Positions 25,126 through 34,213 of a stretch of DNA of 64,000 bases are shown piece by piece. A program made the translations under genes and the position numbers. Origin of the DNA: Hymenobacter rigui. GTDB lineage: Bacteria > Bacteroidota > Bacteroidia > Cytophagales > Hymenobacteraceae. Location of the stretch: positions 1-64,000 of the forward strand of contig NZ_RWIT01000011.1 of the NCBI RefSeq assembly GCF_003944715.1, written 5' to 3'. Position 1 is the stretch's first letter. Each line of letters opens with the position of its first letter. The notes under the pieces were generated by a model that saw only the letters and a program-made list of their open reading frames with translations, did no database searches and was not told where the DNA came from.

Positions 25126-27174
25126 ATGATTAATTTGTTGGTTCGCGCCACGGCGCCGTGGATATTGCTGATATGTGTGCTGATTTCTGTTCCGGCCCGG
25201 GCTCAGGCAACCTTCACTCCCGACGAAAATGCTTGGTATGGGGTAGTGGCCCGCAGTAGTGGCCGCTCTCTGGATGTTACCAATGCCTCCTCGGAGGCTG
25301 GTGCAGCCACGGTCCAATGGGAGTTTACGCATGCCAACAGTCAGCAGTGGCGTTTTGTGCCGGCCGCGAAAGGCAGTGATTTTTATCGGATTGAGGCGCG
25401 GCACAGCGGAAAATGCCTGACGCTGGAAAAGCCCGACGAGAATGCGCCGCTGGTTCAGCGCCCCTGGACCGGTAGCTTTTATCAGCAGTGGAAGCTGGTG
25501 CCCTCGGGGCCACTTGGCAGCTTCATGCTGATTAGCCGCGGCAACGATAAGTGTGCCGCATTGGCCGCCGCCGACAAGTTCAACGGCACGCCGGTGGTGG
25601 GGCAGCGGGTGCAGAACCGCGCTACCCAACAGTGGAAACTGTTTAAACTGCGCCTGAATGTGGACCCCACCCAACCCGGCTTCGGGCCGCCGGAGCCGCT
25701 GCTGAGCCTGAATACCACAACCGGCAACGAACTGCAGCCCGTGGTAACGCCCGATGGTAATACTCTGTACTTCAGCCGCACCCGCTACAGCGGGAATAAA
25801 GAGGGCGTTACTGAGTCGGGGGATATCTGGATGAGCACCTCCGCCAACAACGGCCGCACCTGGGCCCCCGCCACGCGCCTCGATGCCCTGAATACTACTC
25901 AAAACAACGGGGTAATGTCCGTTGTACGGGAGGGCCGTACGCTGCTCGTGCGTGGCGACTACCAGCGCGACGGGACATTCCGCGACGAGGGTATAAGCCG
26001 CGTGGAGCGGGAAGCTACCGGGAAAAATGTGAAGCCGGTAGCCGTGGAAATAGCCAACTACTATTCGGCTGGTCCGGCTACTTCGTTCTATATGACGCCC
26101 GATGAGCAGATTCTGCTGCTGAGCCTGGAGCGGGGTGACTCGCAGGGAGCCAATGACTTGTATGTGAGCCGCCCTACTACCGATGGCCTCTGGACGGAAC
26201 CTTTTAATCTGGGTGGGGTGGTAAACTCACCCGGCTTTGAGTTTGCCCCCTGGCTGGCTCCTGATGGCAAAACACTGTACTTCAGCTCCTACGGGCATGC
26301 TGGCTACGGCAGTGCCGATATTTTTGTAACCACCCGGCTGGATGAAACTTGGACCCGCTGGACGGAGCCGCGCAACCTGGGTGCGCCACTTAACGGCCCG
26401 GGTTTCGATGCTTACCTCAGCCTGACTGCCGACGGCAAGCAGGCGTATTACGCCTCGTCGCGGACCGCCAATGGCCCCGCCGATTTGTTCCGGACGCCCA
26501 CCGGCGTGCTGCCGGTGGCTGATACGAGCAAGCCGGCGGCCCCGGAGCCCGTAGTGCCTGCGGTGGCGGCCCGGATGCTGCTCACGGGCCGCACATTGGA
26601 TGCTAAAACCCGACAGCCGTTGGTGACAGAGGTAAAAATCGTGCGCCTCGACCCGAACATCATCTTCAATGCCACTGCCCGTACCGATGCTACGGGTGGC
26701 TCTTACCAGTTTTCGGTGCCACCCGGCCGCTACCGCCTGCAGGCCACCCGAGCCGGCTACCTGACGGCTACCGACACGGTGAACATGACCGGCTCCCGCA
26801 GCGTGGAGTTAGCGCTGGTGCCTGCCGCCGTGGGTTCCAGTCTGGAGTTGCCCACCCTAATTTTTGCCCAGGGCAAGTACACGCTGCTGCCGGCTTCCTA
26901 CACCGAACTGAACCGACTGGCCCGCACGCTGCAGGACAACCCCACGGTGAACATCCGCCTGGAAGGCCACACCGATAACCAGGGCCGCGCTGACCTGAAC
27001 GTAAAGCTCTCCGAAGACCGGGTGGCCGAAGTGAAACGGTATCTGGTGACCCGGGGCGTAGCCGAAACCCGCATCAGCACCGTGGGCTACGGCGGCAGCA
27101 AGCCCCGGGCCTCTAACGACCGGGAGGAAACCCGGAAGCTGAATCGCCGCGTAGAATTTACCATTGTAAAGTAA
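25126..27174 (+). CDS. Ricin-lectin / WD40-like propeller / OmpA cell-surface protein
   Basis: A 682-residue secreted protein. After a signal peptide (cleaved near SVPARAQA) come: a ricin-type beta-trefoil with three QQW motifs (QQWRF, QQWKL, QQWKL) to about residue 175; PD40 beta-propeller repeats (VVTPDGNTLYFSRTR, WLAPDGKTLYFSSYG, SLTADGKQAYYASSR) to about 460; a carboxypeptidase-like regulatory domain (LTGRTLDAKTRQPLV ... RYRLQATRAGYL); and a C-terminal OmpA domain (NIRLEGHTDNQGRADLN, VGYGGSKPRASNDREETR, LNRRVEF) that should bind peptidoglycan. It likely tethers a glycan-binding module to the cell wall. The OmpA part is complete, including the Asp and Arg ligands. Confidence 0.9.
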   Translation: MINLLVRATAPWILLICVLISVPARAQATFTPDENAWYGVVARSSGRSLDVTNASSEAGAATVQWEFTHANSQQWRFVPAAKGSDFYRIEARHSGKCLTLEKPDENAPLVQRPWTGSFYQQWKLVPSGPLGSFMLISRGNDKCAALAAADKFNGTPVVGQRVQNRATQQWKLFKLRLNVDPTQPGFGPPEPLLSLNTTTGNELQPVVTPDGNTLYFSRTRYSGNKEGVTESGDIWMSTSANNGRTWAPATRLDALNTTQNNGVMSVVREGRTLLVRGDYQRDGTFRDEGISRVEREATGKNVKPVAVEIANYYSAGPATSFYMTPDEQILLLSLERGDSQGANDLYVSRPTTDGLWTEPFNLGGVVNSPGFEFAPWLAPDGKTLYFSSYGHAGYGSADIFVTTRLDETWTRWTEPRNLGAPLNGPGFDAYLSLTADGKQAYYASSRTANGPADLFRTPTGVLPVADTSKPAAPEPVVPAVAARMLLTGRTLDAKTRQPLVTEVKIVRLDPNIIFNATARTDATGGSYQFSVPPGRYRLQATRAGYLTATDTVNMTGSRSVELALVPAAVGSSLELPTLIFAQGKYTLLPASYTELNRLARTLQDNPTVNIRLEGHTDNQGRADLNVKLSEDRVAEVKRYLVTRGVAETRISTVGYGGSKPRASNDREETRKLNRRVEFTIVK

Positions 27175-27200
27175 CGGCCGATAGAAAGTGGCCGGACTGG

Positions 27201-27232
27201 CGCCCTTCCCGCTTTGGTGGGGAGGGCGTTTG
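27201..27232 (+). terminator. Hairpin terminator
   Basis: CGCCCTTCCC at 27201 pairs with GGGGAGGGCG ending at 27228 (one mismatch), followed by TTTG. It lies 27 bases after the OmpA gene stop. Confidence 0.65.
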
Positions 27233-27291
27233 TGTAACTCTTCAGGCATTGCCGGAGTACTTCCGGCAATACCAATACAGCTAGTAGTAGT

Positions 27292-28209
27292 ATGCAGGCC
27301 TTTATTCGTCGGGAAGTTGTGCTGCCGGATCTGCCTTCGGCGTCGGGGGTAGAAATAGTGGGTGAAACCGCGTATATCATCGGGGATGACGCGCCATTTC
27401 TGTACCAGCTCAACGCGGCCACTCTGATAGCCGGGGCGCGTACCACTCTGTTCGAAACGGCTCACTTCAGCACCGGGCGCATTCCAAAAGACCTTAAACA
27501 GGACCTGGAATGCCTGACCTCCCTGACCGTGCCGGGCGGCGAAACCGGGCTGCTGGTACTGGGCTCGGGCGCAACAGCGGCCCGGGAGCAAGGATTCTGG
27601 GTGCCCCTACAGCCTGCCGGAGCGGCCGGGACAGTGTATCCGCTGAGCCTGAGCGGGCTGTATGCGGCGCTGCGGCAACTGCTGCCGGCCGGTATTTTAC
27701 TGAACCTGGAAGCTGCCGCTGCCACCTCCACCGAACTGCTGCTGTTTCAGCGTACCGTGGGTGCTAGTAGCGGCAACCTGCTGTTTCGGCTGCCGCTGGC
27801 GGCTACCTGGGCCTACCTGCGTCATCACACGGCGCAACTACCGGCCATTACGCGGCAATTGTTTGAGCTGCCGATGGTGGAAGGGAAGCCGGCCGGTTTC
27901 TCGGGGGCGGCGTGGCAGGATGGACGGCTGCTTGTAACGGCTTCGGTGGAAGATACCGTGGATGCGGTATTGGACGGGGTAGTGCTGGGTTCGTTTGTAG
28001 GTGAGCTGGCCTTGCTACCGGCCGGACAGCAGGCGGTACTGCCCGTTAGCCTGGCGTTGCTGCAGTGGCCCGATGGGCGGCCATACCGGGGTAAAGTAGA
28101 AGGGGTGGCGGTGTACCGGCAACTGGCCCCCGGCCGCCTGGAACTGCTACTGGTAACCGACGACGATGCAGGCGGCTCAACGGCCGTGGTGGTGGAGCTG
28201 GTACGGTAA
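27292..28209 (+). CDS. DUF6929-like propeller-type protein, unknown function
   Basis: A 305-residue protein without signal peptide. It is rich in beta-strands with regular blade-like spacing: VEIVGETAYIIGDDAPFLYQLN, DLECLTSLTVPGGETGLLVLGSG, ELLLFQRTVGASSGNLLFRLPL, FSGAAWQDGRLLVTASVEDT, GKVEGVAVYRQLAPGRLELLLVTDDDAGG. This is consistent with a small six-bladed propeller and with the Bacteroidota family I know as DUF6929. No catalytic motif stands out. It has its own gap on each side, and the function is unknown. Confidence 0.65.
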   Translation: MQAFIRREVVLPDLPSASGVEIVGETAYIIGDDAPFLYQLNAATLIAGARTTLFETAHFSTGRIPKDLKQDLECLTSLTVPGGETGLLVLGSGATAAREQGFWVPLQPAGAAGTVYPLSLSGLYAALRQLLPAGILLNLEAAAATSTELLLFQRTVGASSGNLLFRLPLAATWAYLRHHTAQLPAITRQLFELPMVEGKPAGFSGAAWQDGRLLVTASVEDTVDAVLDGVVLGSFVGELALLPAGQQAVLPVSLALLQWPDGRPYRGKVEGVAVYRQLAPGRLELLLVTDDDAGGSTAVVVELVR

Positions 28210-28310
28210 ACTATACCTGTGCAACCGGTTATACAAGGGAATTATTTTGCGCGGATCAACTGTTTTTCAGAGTCTTCCATAAGGAAGAAGCGTCTACCAG
28301 TTGTTTGCGT

Positions 28311-28589
28311 ATGATTCTGTTCAACACTCGTTTTCTGTACCCGGTAAGTGCGGTGAAGCTACAGGAGCAGGAAGGTATCCTGCCAGCGGAGTTTCTGCCC
28401 ACCATTGAATTGCTACGCCCGTTTCTGGAAAAAGAAAAAGCTTACGGGGAAGTATGCTCAACGTCGGTAACCTCCGTGCGGGGCCGGCAGGTCACGGTGT
28501 TTTACCGCAAAACCTACACGCCGGAGCAGGGCTTTGTAGTGGAGATACTGGACGCCCAGTTGGCCGTATCCGTAGTCCGGGCGGCGTAG
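28311..28589 (+). CDS. Small hypothetical protein (92 residues)
   Basis: Starts MILFNTRFLYPVSAVKLQEQEG and ends QLAVSVVRAA. An amphipathic helix, FLPTIELLRPFLEKEKAYGEV, separates two beta-rich segments, giving a soluble alpha/beta protein. The ATG at 28311 is two codons after an alternative TTG. A strong terminator follows 28 bases later. No family is recognised. Confidence 0.55.
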   Translation: MILFNTRFLYPVSAVKLQEQEGILPAEFLPTIELLRPFLEKEKAYGEVCSTSVTSVRGRQVTVFYRKTYTPEQGFVVEILDAQLAVSVVRAA

Positions 28590-28616
28590 CCGGTTACCCG
28601 GTATTTCTAAAGCAGC

Positions 28617-28653
28617 AAAACGCGTCGGCTCGTGCAGCCAGGCGCGTTTTTTT
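28617..28653. terminator. Bidirectional hairpin terminator between convergent genes
   Basis: AAAACGCG (28617-28624) pairs with CGCGTTTT (28643-28650); an inner GGCT/AGCC pair extends the stem. A run of seven Ts follows on the plus strand. It sits between convergent genes. Confidence 0.75.
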
Positions 28654-28664
28654 GATGTTGATAA

Positions 28665-29726
28665 CTACTGCGCGCGCCGACGCCAAATAAAGCCATCCAG
28701 CACGTAATGGGTAGCCTGGGGCAGGGCCAGTAGCGGCACCAGCCACATCAGCAAAGCCGGTGAGGCCACGGTGGGTAGCTGCTGAAACCACCCGAACAAG
28801 CCGGTGTGCTCCCGCCATACCAAACCGTCCCACAGACCTTCCTCCAGGAATGCCAGCCCCACCACCATGCCCAGAAACAGTCCCAGCCCGTAGCGTCCGT
28901 GCCACCAGGGGCGGGTGGCGGCTGCCTCGGGCCGGCTGCTGGTCCAGACCAAGGCAAGGTACGGAATTCCATGCGCCACTACGTTCAGCAGGGTAAAGGC
29001 CAGGTCGCCGTTGAGCAGCACAATGCCCACGTACCACGAGGCCGCCGTGCCCAGCAGCAGCAGGTTGCGGGGCCAGTTCAGGTGGCCGGTTTGCTGCCAC
29101 TGGCGGATTTCTTTCCACAGGTAATTCAGCAGCAGCAGGCCGTATGCACCTGTGAGCAGCTGCCGTCCCAAGGGCCAGTTGAAATGCACAAAATCCCCCT
29201 CCACAAACCAGGTAAAGTTGCGGGGCTCGGCCAGATGCCACCACAGCAGCGGATACAGCGTGGCGCTGTAAATCAGCACGGTGTCTAGGCGGCGGCTTCG
29301 GGGGCTGGCGGCCTCATGGCGACTATAGAGACGCAAAAAGCCGTATTGCTGCCGGACGAAGTGAAACACGGCGGCGTAAGCCAGTACCCGCCAAAACCAA
29401 AGTCCGCCCGCCCAATGTAGTGCCACTCCCAAGGCGTAGCACCCCAGCGGCACGGCCCATAGCACGGTGCTTAACTGCCGGCGTCGATTGGCATCGAAGT
29501 ACGTGCGAAACAAGGTGCTGTACACGTGCGCTACGTCAATGAGTACCACCAGCCCTGCCCACGCCCATACCGGCATTCGGGCTGTGGAGCGGTATTCGGC
29601 CGGTAGCCCGGCCACCAGCAGCAGCGCCAGAAACGGCGGGGCCAGAATCCAGAGGCCATCAAATCCCGCGGAGCGAATCCAGGGCTGACGACGCATGGGA
29701 GTAGTGGCAGAAAGCGTACGGGGCAT
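28665..29726 (-). CDS. Polytopic membrane protein, unknown function
   Basis: A 353-residue integral membrane protein with about nine or ten hydrophobic helices (GLWILAPPFLALLLVAGL, PVWAWAGLVVLIDVAHVYSTLF, VLAYAAVFHFVRQQYGFLRLY, and others). Conserved-looking polar patches within helices (DVAHVYSTLFRTYFD, HFVRQQYGFLRLYSRHE, QATHYVLDGFIWRR) contain His and Arg that may bind a metal or substrate. I do not recognise a characterised family; it may be an uncharacterised carotenoid- or lipid-modifying type. ATG at 29726 is preferred to a TTG nine codons upstream. Confidence 0.65.
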   Translation of the reverse strand: MPRTLSATTPMRRQPWIRSAGFDGLWILAPPFLALLLVAGLPAEYRSTARMPVWAWAGLVVLIDVAHVYSTLFRTYFDANRRRQLSTVLWAVPLGCYALGVALHWAGGLWFWRVLAYAAVFHFVRQQYGFLRLYSRHEAASPRSRRLDTVLIYSATLYPLLWWHLAEPRNFTWFVEGDFVHFNWPLGRQLLTGAYGLLLLNYLWKEIRQWQQTGHLNWPRNLLLLGTAASWYVGIVLLNGDLAFTLLNVVAHGIPYLALVWTSSRPEAAATRPWWHGRYGLGLFLGMVVGLAFLEEGLWDGLVWREHTGLFGWFQQLPTVASPALLMWLVPLLALPQATHYVLDGFIWRRRAQ

Positions 29727-29762
29727 GGCCAACGGAGAAGTGTGCGGCCCCAAAATACAACC

Positions 29763-31037
29763 CTACGGCCGGGTTGCCGCCGAAACCGGCGGTACATAAT
29801 CAAGTGGCAGAAACTCGCCCATTTTCTCGAAGCCCCAATAGCCTTCCGTGAGCAGGCCCAGTGGGTTCAGCGGGGCCCCGTTAGGCTGCAGCTCCACCCG
29901 CGGCTCCTGCAGGTGCAGCACCGATACCTGCTTGCTGAGGCCGGCCGGCAGCGGCTGCCCGAAGGAAGCATTGCGGGCCGTATAGGCCACGTAGGCGGGG
30001 TCGGCGGGTTCCCGGTTGAAGGTGACCTGCAGCAAATCCGGAAACTGCAGGGCCACGGCCCCGGTGGGCAGCACAGCCCGGTATTGGGAAGTGGGCAGGG
30101 GTTGGGTAAACAGGTAGGTAAGCTGCCGAGGAACCTTGATCAACTGGTTTAGTGAATCATCGAACTGCCGGGTGTTGAGGGGGCGAAGTGTGGCGGCCTG
30201 GGCGCGCAGCAGGGCTAGCAGGCTGTCGGTGCGGGGGCGGGCGGGGTTGGGCACGCGCCGCAGCCGTTGCACCAGAAAGCCCTGGTCCACTACGTTATCG
30301 GTTTGCACGCTACGCAGGAAATGGGGCAGGGAGCCTGTGTAGGCCTGCTGCCGGTTGGCCTCCCAGCGGCGCTGCTCCTTGCGGGAGCGAGGTTTCAGCG
30401 GCTCAAACACCGGGGAGCCATAGAATGACATCCACTGCTCCCGGAAGTTCAACCGGAAATCGAGCCCGTAGTACCGGATGCGGTAGCCCAGGGCCCGGTT
30501 TTCCACCGTCAGAAAGTCGCTGCAGGTGGCCGTCAGCTCGTTGCGCTCCTGGTCGTAGTCCACGCGCACGGCGTTGGGGTTGCGGATGTGGCACTGTTGC
30601 GAAAACGTGGTGCTGCCCAGGAACGTGCTGGCAAATTTCTGGTAGTCGTTGGGGTTGTTGGGGTGGGGGCGTACCACCACTTCGCGCAACGCATTGGCCG
30701 AAGGCGGCAGCCGAAACGTGAGCTCCTGGGGCTGGGTGCCCACGGTAACCGTCTGGCGGCGCAGCTGGTAGCCCAGGTAGGAAGCCACCACCTCATAGGT
30801 ACCCACCGGCACCCGCGCGAAGGCAAAGCGCCCGGCATCATCGGTGGTGACGCCCAGCGTGGTGTTGGCCAGAAACACGGTGCCAAACGGCAGCGGCTGC
30901 CGCGTTACCGAATCAAGTACTACGCCACTCAGGCGGGCTTGCCCCAGGGCCGGGCTAAGCTGCCCCAGCCACAGTACGCTCAATAGTAAAAAGGCGCGCA
31001 GTAATTGGGTGCGGACAACAAAAAAGAACGACTGCAT
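29763..31037 (-). CDS. Secreted carboxypeptidase-like regulatory-domain protein
   Basis: A 424-residue protein. A signal peptide (MQSFFFVVRTQLLRAFLLLSVLWLG...) sets the ATG at 31037. The CarboxypepD_reg-like domain follows: ARLSGVVLDSVTRQPLPFGTVFLANTTLGVTTDDAGRFAFARVPVGTYEVVASYLGYQ. About 300 residues of beta-rich sequence complete it, without a TonB-dependent barrel. Such proteins are thought to be cell-envelope or outer-membrane-associated. The gene starts four bases after the stop of the M28 peptidase, so the two are translationally coupled and probably function together. Confidence 0.8.
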   Translation of the reverse strand: MQSFFFVVRTQLLRAFLLLSVLWLGQLSPALGQARLSGVVLDSVTRQPLPFGTVFLANTTLGVTTDDAGRFAFARVPVGTYEVVASYLGYQLRRQTVTVGTQPQELTFRLPPSANALREVVVRPHPNNPNDYQKFASTFLGSTTFSQQCHIRNPNAVRVDYDQERNELTATCSDFLTVENRALGYRIRYYGLDFRLNFREQWMSFYGSPVFEPLKPRSRKEQRRWEANRQQAYTGSLPHFLRSVQTDNVVDQGFLVQRLRRVPNPARPRTDSLLALLRAQAATLRPLNTRQFDDSLNQLIKVPRQLTYLFTQPLPTSQYRAVLPTGAVALQFPDLLQVTFNREPADPAYVAYTARNASFGQPLPAGLSKQVSVLHLQEPRVELQPNGAPLNPLGLLTEGYWGFEKMGEFLPLDYVPPVSAATRP

Positions 31038-31041
31038 GCTG

Positions 31042-32367
31042 TTAAGGGGTGCCGGGTGCAAGGCGGGTGGGCGTACTCTGGCCACTGACAAGTGAGGCGG
31101 CACCGGCCGCAATGGCCTGTACCACCGCGCGCATATTGCTGAAGTTGAGGTTGGCTATTTCGTCGTCTACCGTGTGGTAGTACGTGGCGCTGGGCAACTG
31201 CACCGTGCTGATGGTATGGGCCGGAATACCAAGTTGTGCCAGCTTGTAGTTATCCGAGCGGTAAAATAAGTACTGGTCAGGATACGGATCGGGCTCGAAG
31301 CGGAAAGCTGTAGCGGGCACATTGCGTTGCAGAATAGCACCCAGGTCCGACTTCTCGAAGCCCGTTACAAAAGCCGAGCGGAGCCCAAATTTCGCCGGTG
31401 TGCCAATCATTTCGATGTTGAGCATGGCCGCTACTTGGCGGGGTTGCAGCTGCCGGCTGAAATACTCCGCCCCAAAGCCACCAACTTCTTCGGCCGTAAA
31501 GGCCACAAATACTAGAGTGCGGGCATTATCGTGGCGCTTATGATAGTAACGAGCCAGCGCCACCACGGCGGCCGTGCCGCTGGCATCATCATCGGCTCCG
31601 TTAGCAATAGAGTCGCCCTGCACGGCGGGCCGGATACCCAGGTGGTCGTAATGCGCGGAGAAAATCACTTGCTCATTCCGGTGGGCTGGGTCGCGGCCTG
31701 GTAACACACCCACTACGTTGCGCAATTGCACGGGCCGGACGCTGGTGCGGCCGCTGACGCTGAACGAAGTAGCCTTTGTATCAGTGGTGAGAAGCAAGAC
31801 CACCGAGAACGGGTCCGGTGGCGTGAGGCTGTATTGGCTGTTGCTCCAGTAGTGCGCCACCAGCGAGTTAAACCAGCGACTATGGTCCGGGTGCACCAGC
31901 ACCAACAAGTCCTGTTGGGCCTTAAAAACCGAATCGACATACGGCCTCAGCGGTACACCGGCCGGGACGACGAGCAACCGCGGCGGCCGCGCCTGCGTGG
32001 CAGTCCAGGAAAAGGACGGCTGGCCCGGCAACAGCACCGAGTGGCTGTGGTCGATGGGCTGCCCGTTGAGCGAAACAGTAAGCTCTTGACTGCGGCTTTG
32101 GTACACCGTAAACTCCTGCGCAAAAGATGCCGCGCCGGGCAATGGCTGCAAGCCCGCCCGTTGAAACTGCTTTTCCAAGTAGCGGGCCGCCAGGACGGAC
32201 CCGTCGCCCACGCTGCGTCCGCGCATGGCATCACCGGCTAACTCGCCCACCACCCGGCGCAACGCCCGCTCAGAAACTACCGATTGAGCCGTTGCCGGCA
32301 GAAAAACCAGCACGTTCAAGCATGTAGTAAGGACGAAAATGAGGCAAGAATGAGGAGCCCTGAGCAT
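31042..32367 (-). CDS. Secreted M28-family zinc aminopeptidase
   Basis: A 441-residue peptidase with a signal peptide (ends near PATAQS). The co-catalytic zinc site is visible: SAHYDHLG (His), NGADDDASGTAA (bridging Asp), FTAEEVGGFGAEYF (catalytic and ligand Glu), and ATYYHTVDDE (last His). A PA-like insert seems to precede the catalytic half. It should remove N-terminal residues from peptides in the periplasm or outside. It is the first gene of a two-gene operon, and a twin palindrome lies 5 bases upstream of its start. Confidence 0.9.
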   Translation of the reverse strand: MLRAPHSCLIFVLTTCLNVLVFLPATAQSVVSERALRRVVGELAGDAMRGRSVGDGSVLAARYLEKQFQRAGLQPLPGAASFAQEFTVYQSRSQELTVSLNGQPIDHSHSVLLPGQPSFSWTATQARPPRLLVVPAGVPLRPYVDSVFKAQQDLLVLVHPDHSRWFNSLVAHYWSNSQYSLTPPDPFSVVLLLTTDTKATSFSVSGRTSVRPVQLRNVVGVLPGRDPAHRNEQVIFSAHYDHLGIRPAVQGDSIANGADDDASGTAAVVALARYYHKRHDNARTLVFVAFTAEEVGGFGAEYFSRQLQPRQVAAMLNIEMIGTPAKFGLRSAFVTGFEKSDLGAILQRNVPATAFRFEPDPYPDQYLFYRSDNYKLAQLGIPAHTISTVQLPSATYYHTVDDEIANLNFSNMRAVVQAIAAGAASLVSGQSTPTRLAPGTP

Positions 32368-32371
32368 AAGA

Positions 32372-32407
32372 ATTACGATTATATCGTAATAGTACGAATA
32401 TTTCGTA
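32372..32407 (-). promoter_or_regulatory. Twin palindromic operator, TACGA-N5-TCGTA twice
   Basis: The first site is ATTACGA-TTATA-TCGTAAT (32372-32390). The second is TACGA-ATATT-TCGTA (32393-32407). Both are perfect palindromes with the same half-sites and spacing. Their centres are 19 bp apart, close to two helical turns. They lie 5-40 bp upstream of the M28 peptidase ATG, in an AT-rich gap, where a bound repressor would block initiation. The regulator is unknown. Confidence 0.65.
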
Positions 32408-32554
32408 ATAACGTATCAGGCAGAGCTACAGATACAAGCTCCCGGCGTCAGGCATTAGCGGAATGCTATGCGGTAGAAAAGTGCCTCCGGCTAAGCTGCT
32501 GCTTGATAATCAGGGCGCAACTAGCTGAATTGAGCCTGATATAATGAGGCGTTT

Positions 32555-34213
32555 CTACGAAAAATAAGTGAGGTGCCGAGCCGCTGCCGCCTCGTATGCT
32601 GCGCGCAGGCCCTGGTAAAAGCCTTCCTCGAAAATGGAAATGCCGCTGAGGTCGGTGTGGGCCAGGAACAGCTGGTTTCGCCAAGGTTGGGCGGCCTGCT
32701 GCCGGGCGGGGCCGCTCACGAAACCGGGCGTGGGGGCTACCATGCCGTGGCCCCACACCCACACATCGGCCCGCTGTACCAGGGCGGTGATGCCGGGGTG
32801 GGCGGTTTCCAGCTCCTGCAAGGCCTGGCGCACCCATTCGTCGTAGCTGGTTTGGTAGGCCCGGCGGCGGGCGGCCACCGGGTCGGCGGCGGGCAGGGGC
32901 AGGTACCAGGTAATGACGTGCGGACTGTCGGCGTTCAGGCTCAGGCTTTGGTGGTTGGCGTGCACGTAGCCCACCGAGGCGCAGCCGTACAGCACGTTGT
33001 CCCAGCTAAGGGGTTGGCCGGGAGCCTGGGGCAGATACTCCACCGTGAGGTTCACCACTACCCAGGGCGCGCGGTGACAGGGCAGGGCGCGCTGGGCGCT
33101 GGCGGGCAGGCCGGCCAGCAGCCGCTCCGTAATAAACAGCGGTGTGGACAGAATCACCTGCCGGGCCTGCACGCGGGTGGTCTGGCGGGTGGGCACGTGG
33201 TAGCAGTCGGCGGCCAGGCCGGTGGGGGTGGCGTGCAGGGCGTAGGCCACCGTATCGGGCTGAATCGGCGAGGCGGCCTGCCGGCGCAGCTGCTCCACCA
33301 GAAACCCGTTGCCCTGGGGCCAGGTGAGCACATCGGCGCCGGTGGCGTTGTGGGCCTGGCCTTTGCGGGCCGCAAAGTAGTGCAGCCCCGCCCACGCCGA
33401 CACCTGCGCCGGGGTGGCGCCGTAGTCGTCGCGGCAGCAGTAGTCGAGGTACCAGAGCAGGTGGGGGCTGGTGAAGCCCTGGTGTCTCAGGTACTGGGCA
33501 AAAGTGAGTGTATCCAGCTCTCGGTACCGGGCATCGTGGGAGGCCTCCTGCACCGGAATGCGGAAGGCGTCGCGGCCATCAGAGCCCACGGCCCGGCGCA
33601 TTTCCTCAACCAACTGAAAAAAACGGGCAATCTGCGCTTTTTCGGGGGTGGGCACGCCCAGCTCCGGCACCAATCCGCTCTGCCAGTGGCCCTGCAGCAG
33701 CAGGCGCTCCTCGGGGTCGTGGCAGAGGTAGTACTCGTTGTAGATGGGCAGACCCGAGGCCGCATCGGTGCCGGTGATAACATCGGCTTCGCGCAGAAAT
33801 GCCAGCAGCGCGTGGTTGCGGGCGTCGGGTACGGGCAGGTAGTGGGCCCCCCAGGGGTAGGCCGAAACCAGGTTGTGGCCCGCCCGGGAGTTGCCGCCCA
33901 CCTGCTCATCCAGCTCCACCAGCAGGATTTCCTGGGGCGGCACGCCCAGTCGCTCCAGTTCCCGGCGCGCCGCCAGCCCACTCACGCCGCCACCCACAAT
34001 TAGCATCTCCACCGTGCGGGTGGCAGTGGGCGCAGGCAACGCCGCCGCGTTGCGCAGCAGGTGCCCCGTGGCGTGGTTGGCCCCGTGTAGACTTCCGCGA
34101 ATGTGGCTGCGGCTGGTGCCCGGCGCGCACGACTCCAGCCCCGCCAATGGAGCCAGCAGCAGCCCCGCCCCGCCCCGCGCGGCCTGTTGCAGAAAGTGAC
34201 GACGGGTAGGCAT
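32555..34213 (-). CDS. Tat-exported FAD-dependent (amine oxidase-like) oxidoreductase
   Basis: A 552-residue protein. A Tat leader (MPTRRHFLQQAARGGAGLLLA) with a following Cys (LESCAPG) is followed by a long linker and then the FAD-binding motif VEMLIVGGGVSGLAARRELERLG, with LVELDEQVGGNSRAGHN as the flavin-amine-oxidase-type second element. The C-terminal FAD motif is FLAHTDLSGISIFEEGFYQG. It belongs to the NAD(P)-binding/amine oxidase superfamily and acts in the periplasm. As the last gene of the SpeD-DUF4178-DUF350-SpeE operon, it may oxidise a polyamine or a polyamine-derived product. That substrate is inference from context only. Confidence 0.82.
   Translation of the reverse strand: MPTRRHFLQQAARGGAGLLLAPLAGLESCAPGTSRSHIRGSLHGANHATGHLLRNAAALPAPTATRTVEMLIVGGGVSGLAARRELERLGVPPQEILLVELDEQVGGNSRAGHNLVSAYPWGAHYLPVPDARNHALLAFLREADVITGTDAASGLPIYNEYYLCHDPEERLLLQGHWQSGLVPELGVPTPEKAQIARFFQLVEEMRRAVGSDGRDAFRIPVQEASHDARYRELDTLTFAQYLRHQGFTSPHLLWYLDYCCRDDYGATPAQVSAWAGLHYFAARKGQAHNATGADVLTWPQGNGFLVEQLRRQAASPIQPDTVAYALHATPTGLAADCYHVPTRQTTRVQARQVILSTPLFITERLLAGLPASAQRALPCHRAPWVVVNLTVEYLPQAPGQPLSWDNVLYGCASVGYVHANHQSLSLNADSPHVITWYLPLPAADPVAARRRAYQTSYDEWVRQALQELETAHPGITALVQRADVWVWGHGMVAPTPGFVSGPARQQAAQPWRNQLFLAHTDLSGISIFEEGFYQGLRAAYEAAAARHLTYFS

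Noticed and set aside
32573..34003. 476-residue plus-strand ORF opposite the FAD oxidoreductase
   Set aside because: Antisense frame with low-complexity Gly/Val/His content; the opposite strand encodes a Tat-leader flavoprotein with intact motifs.
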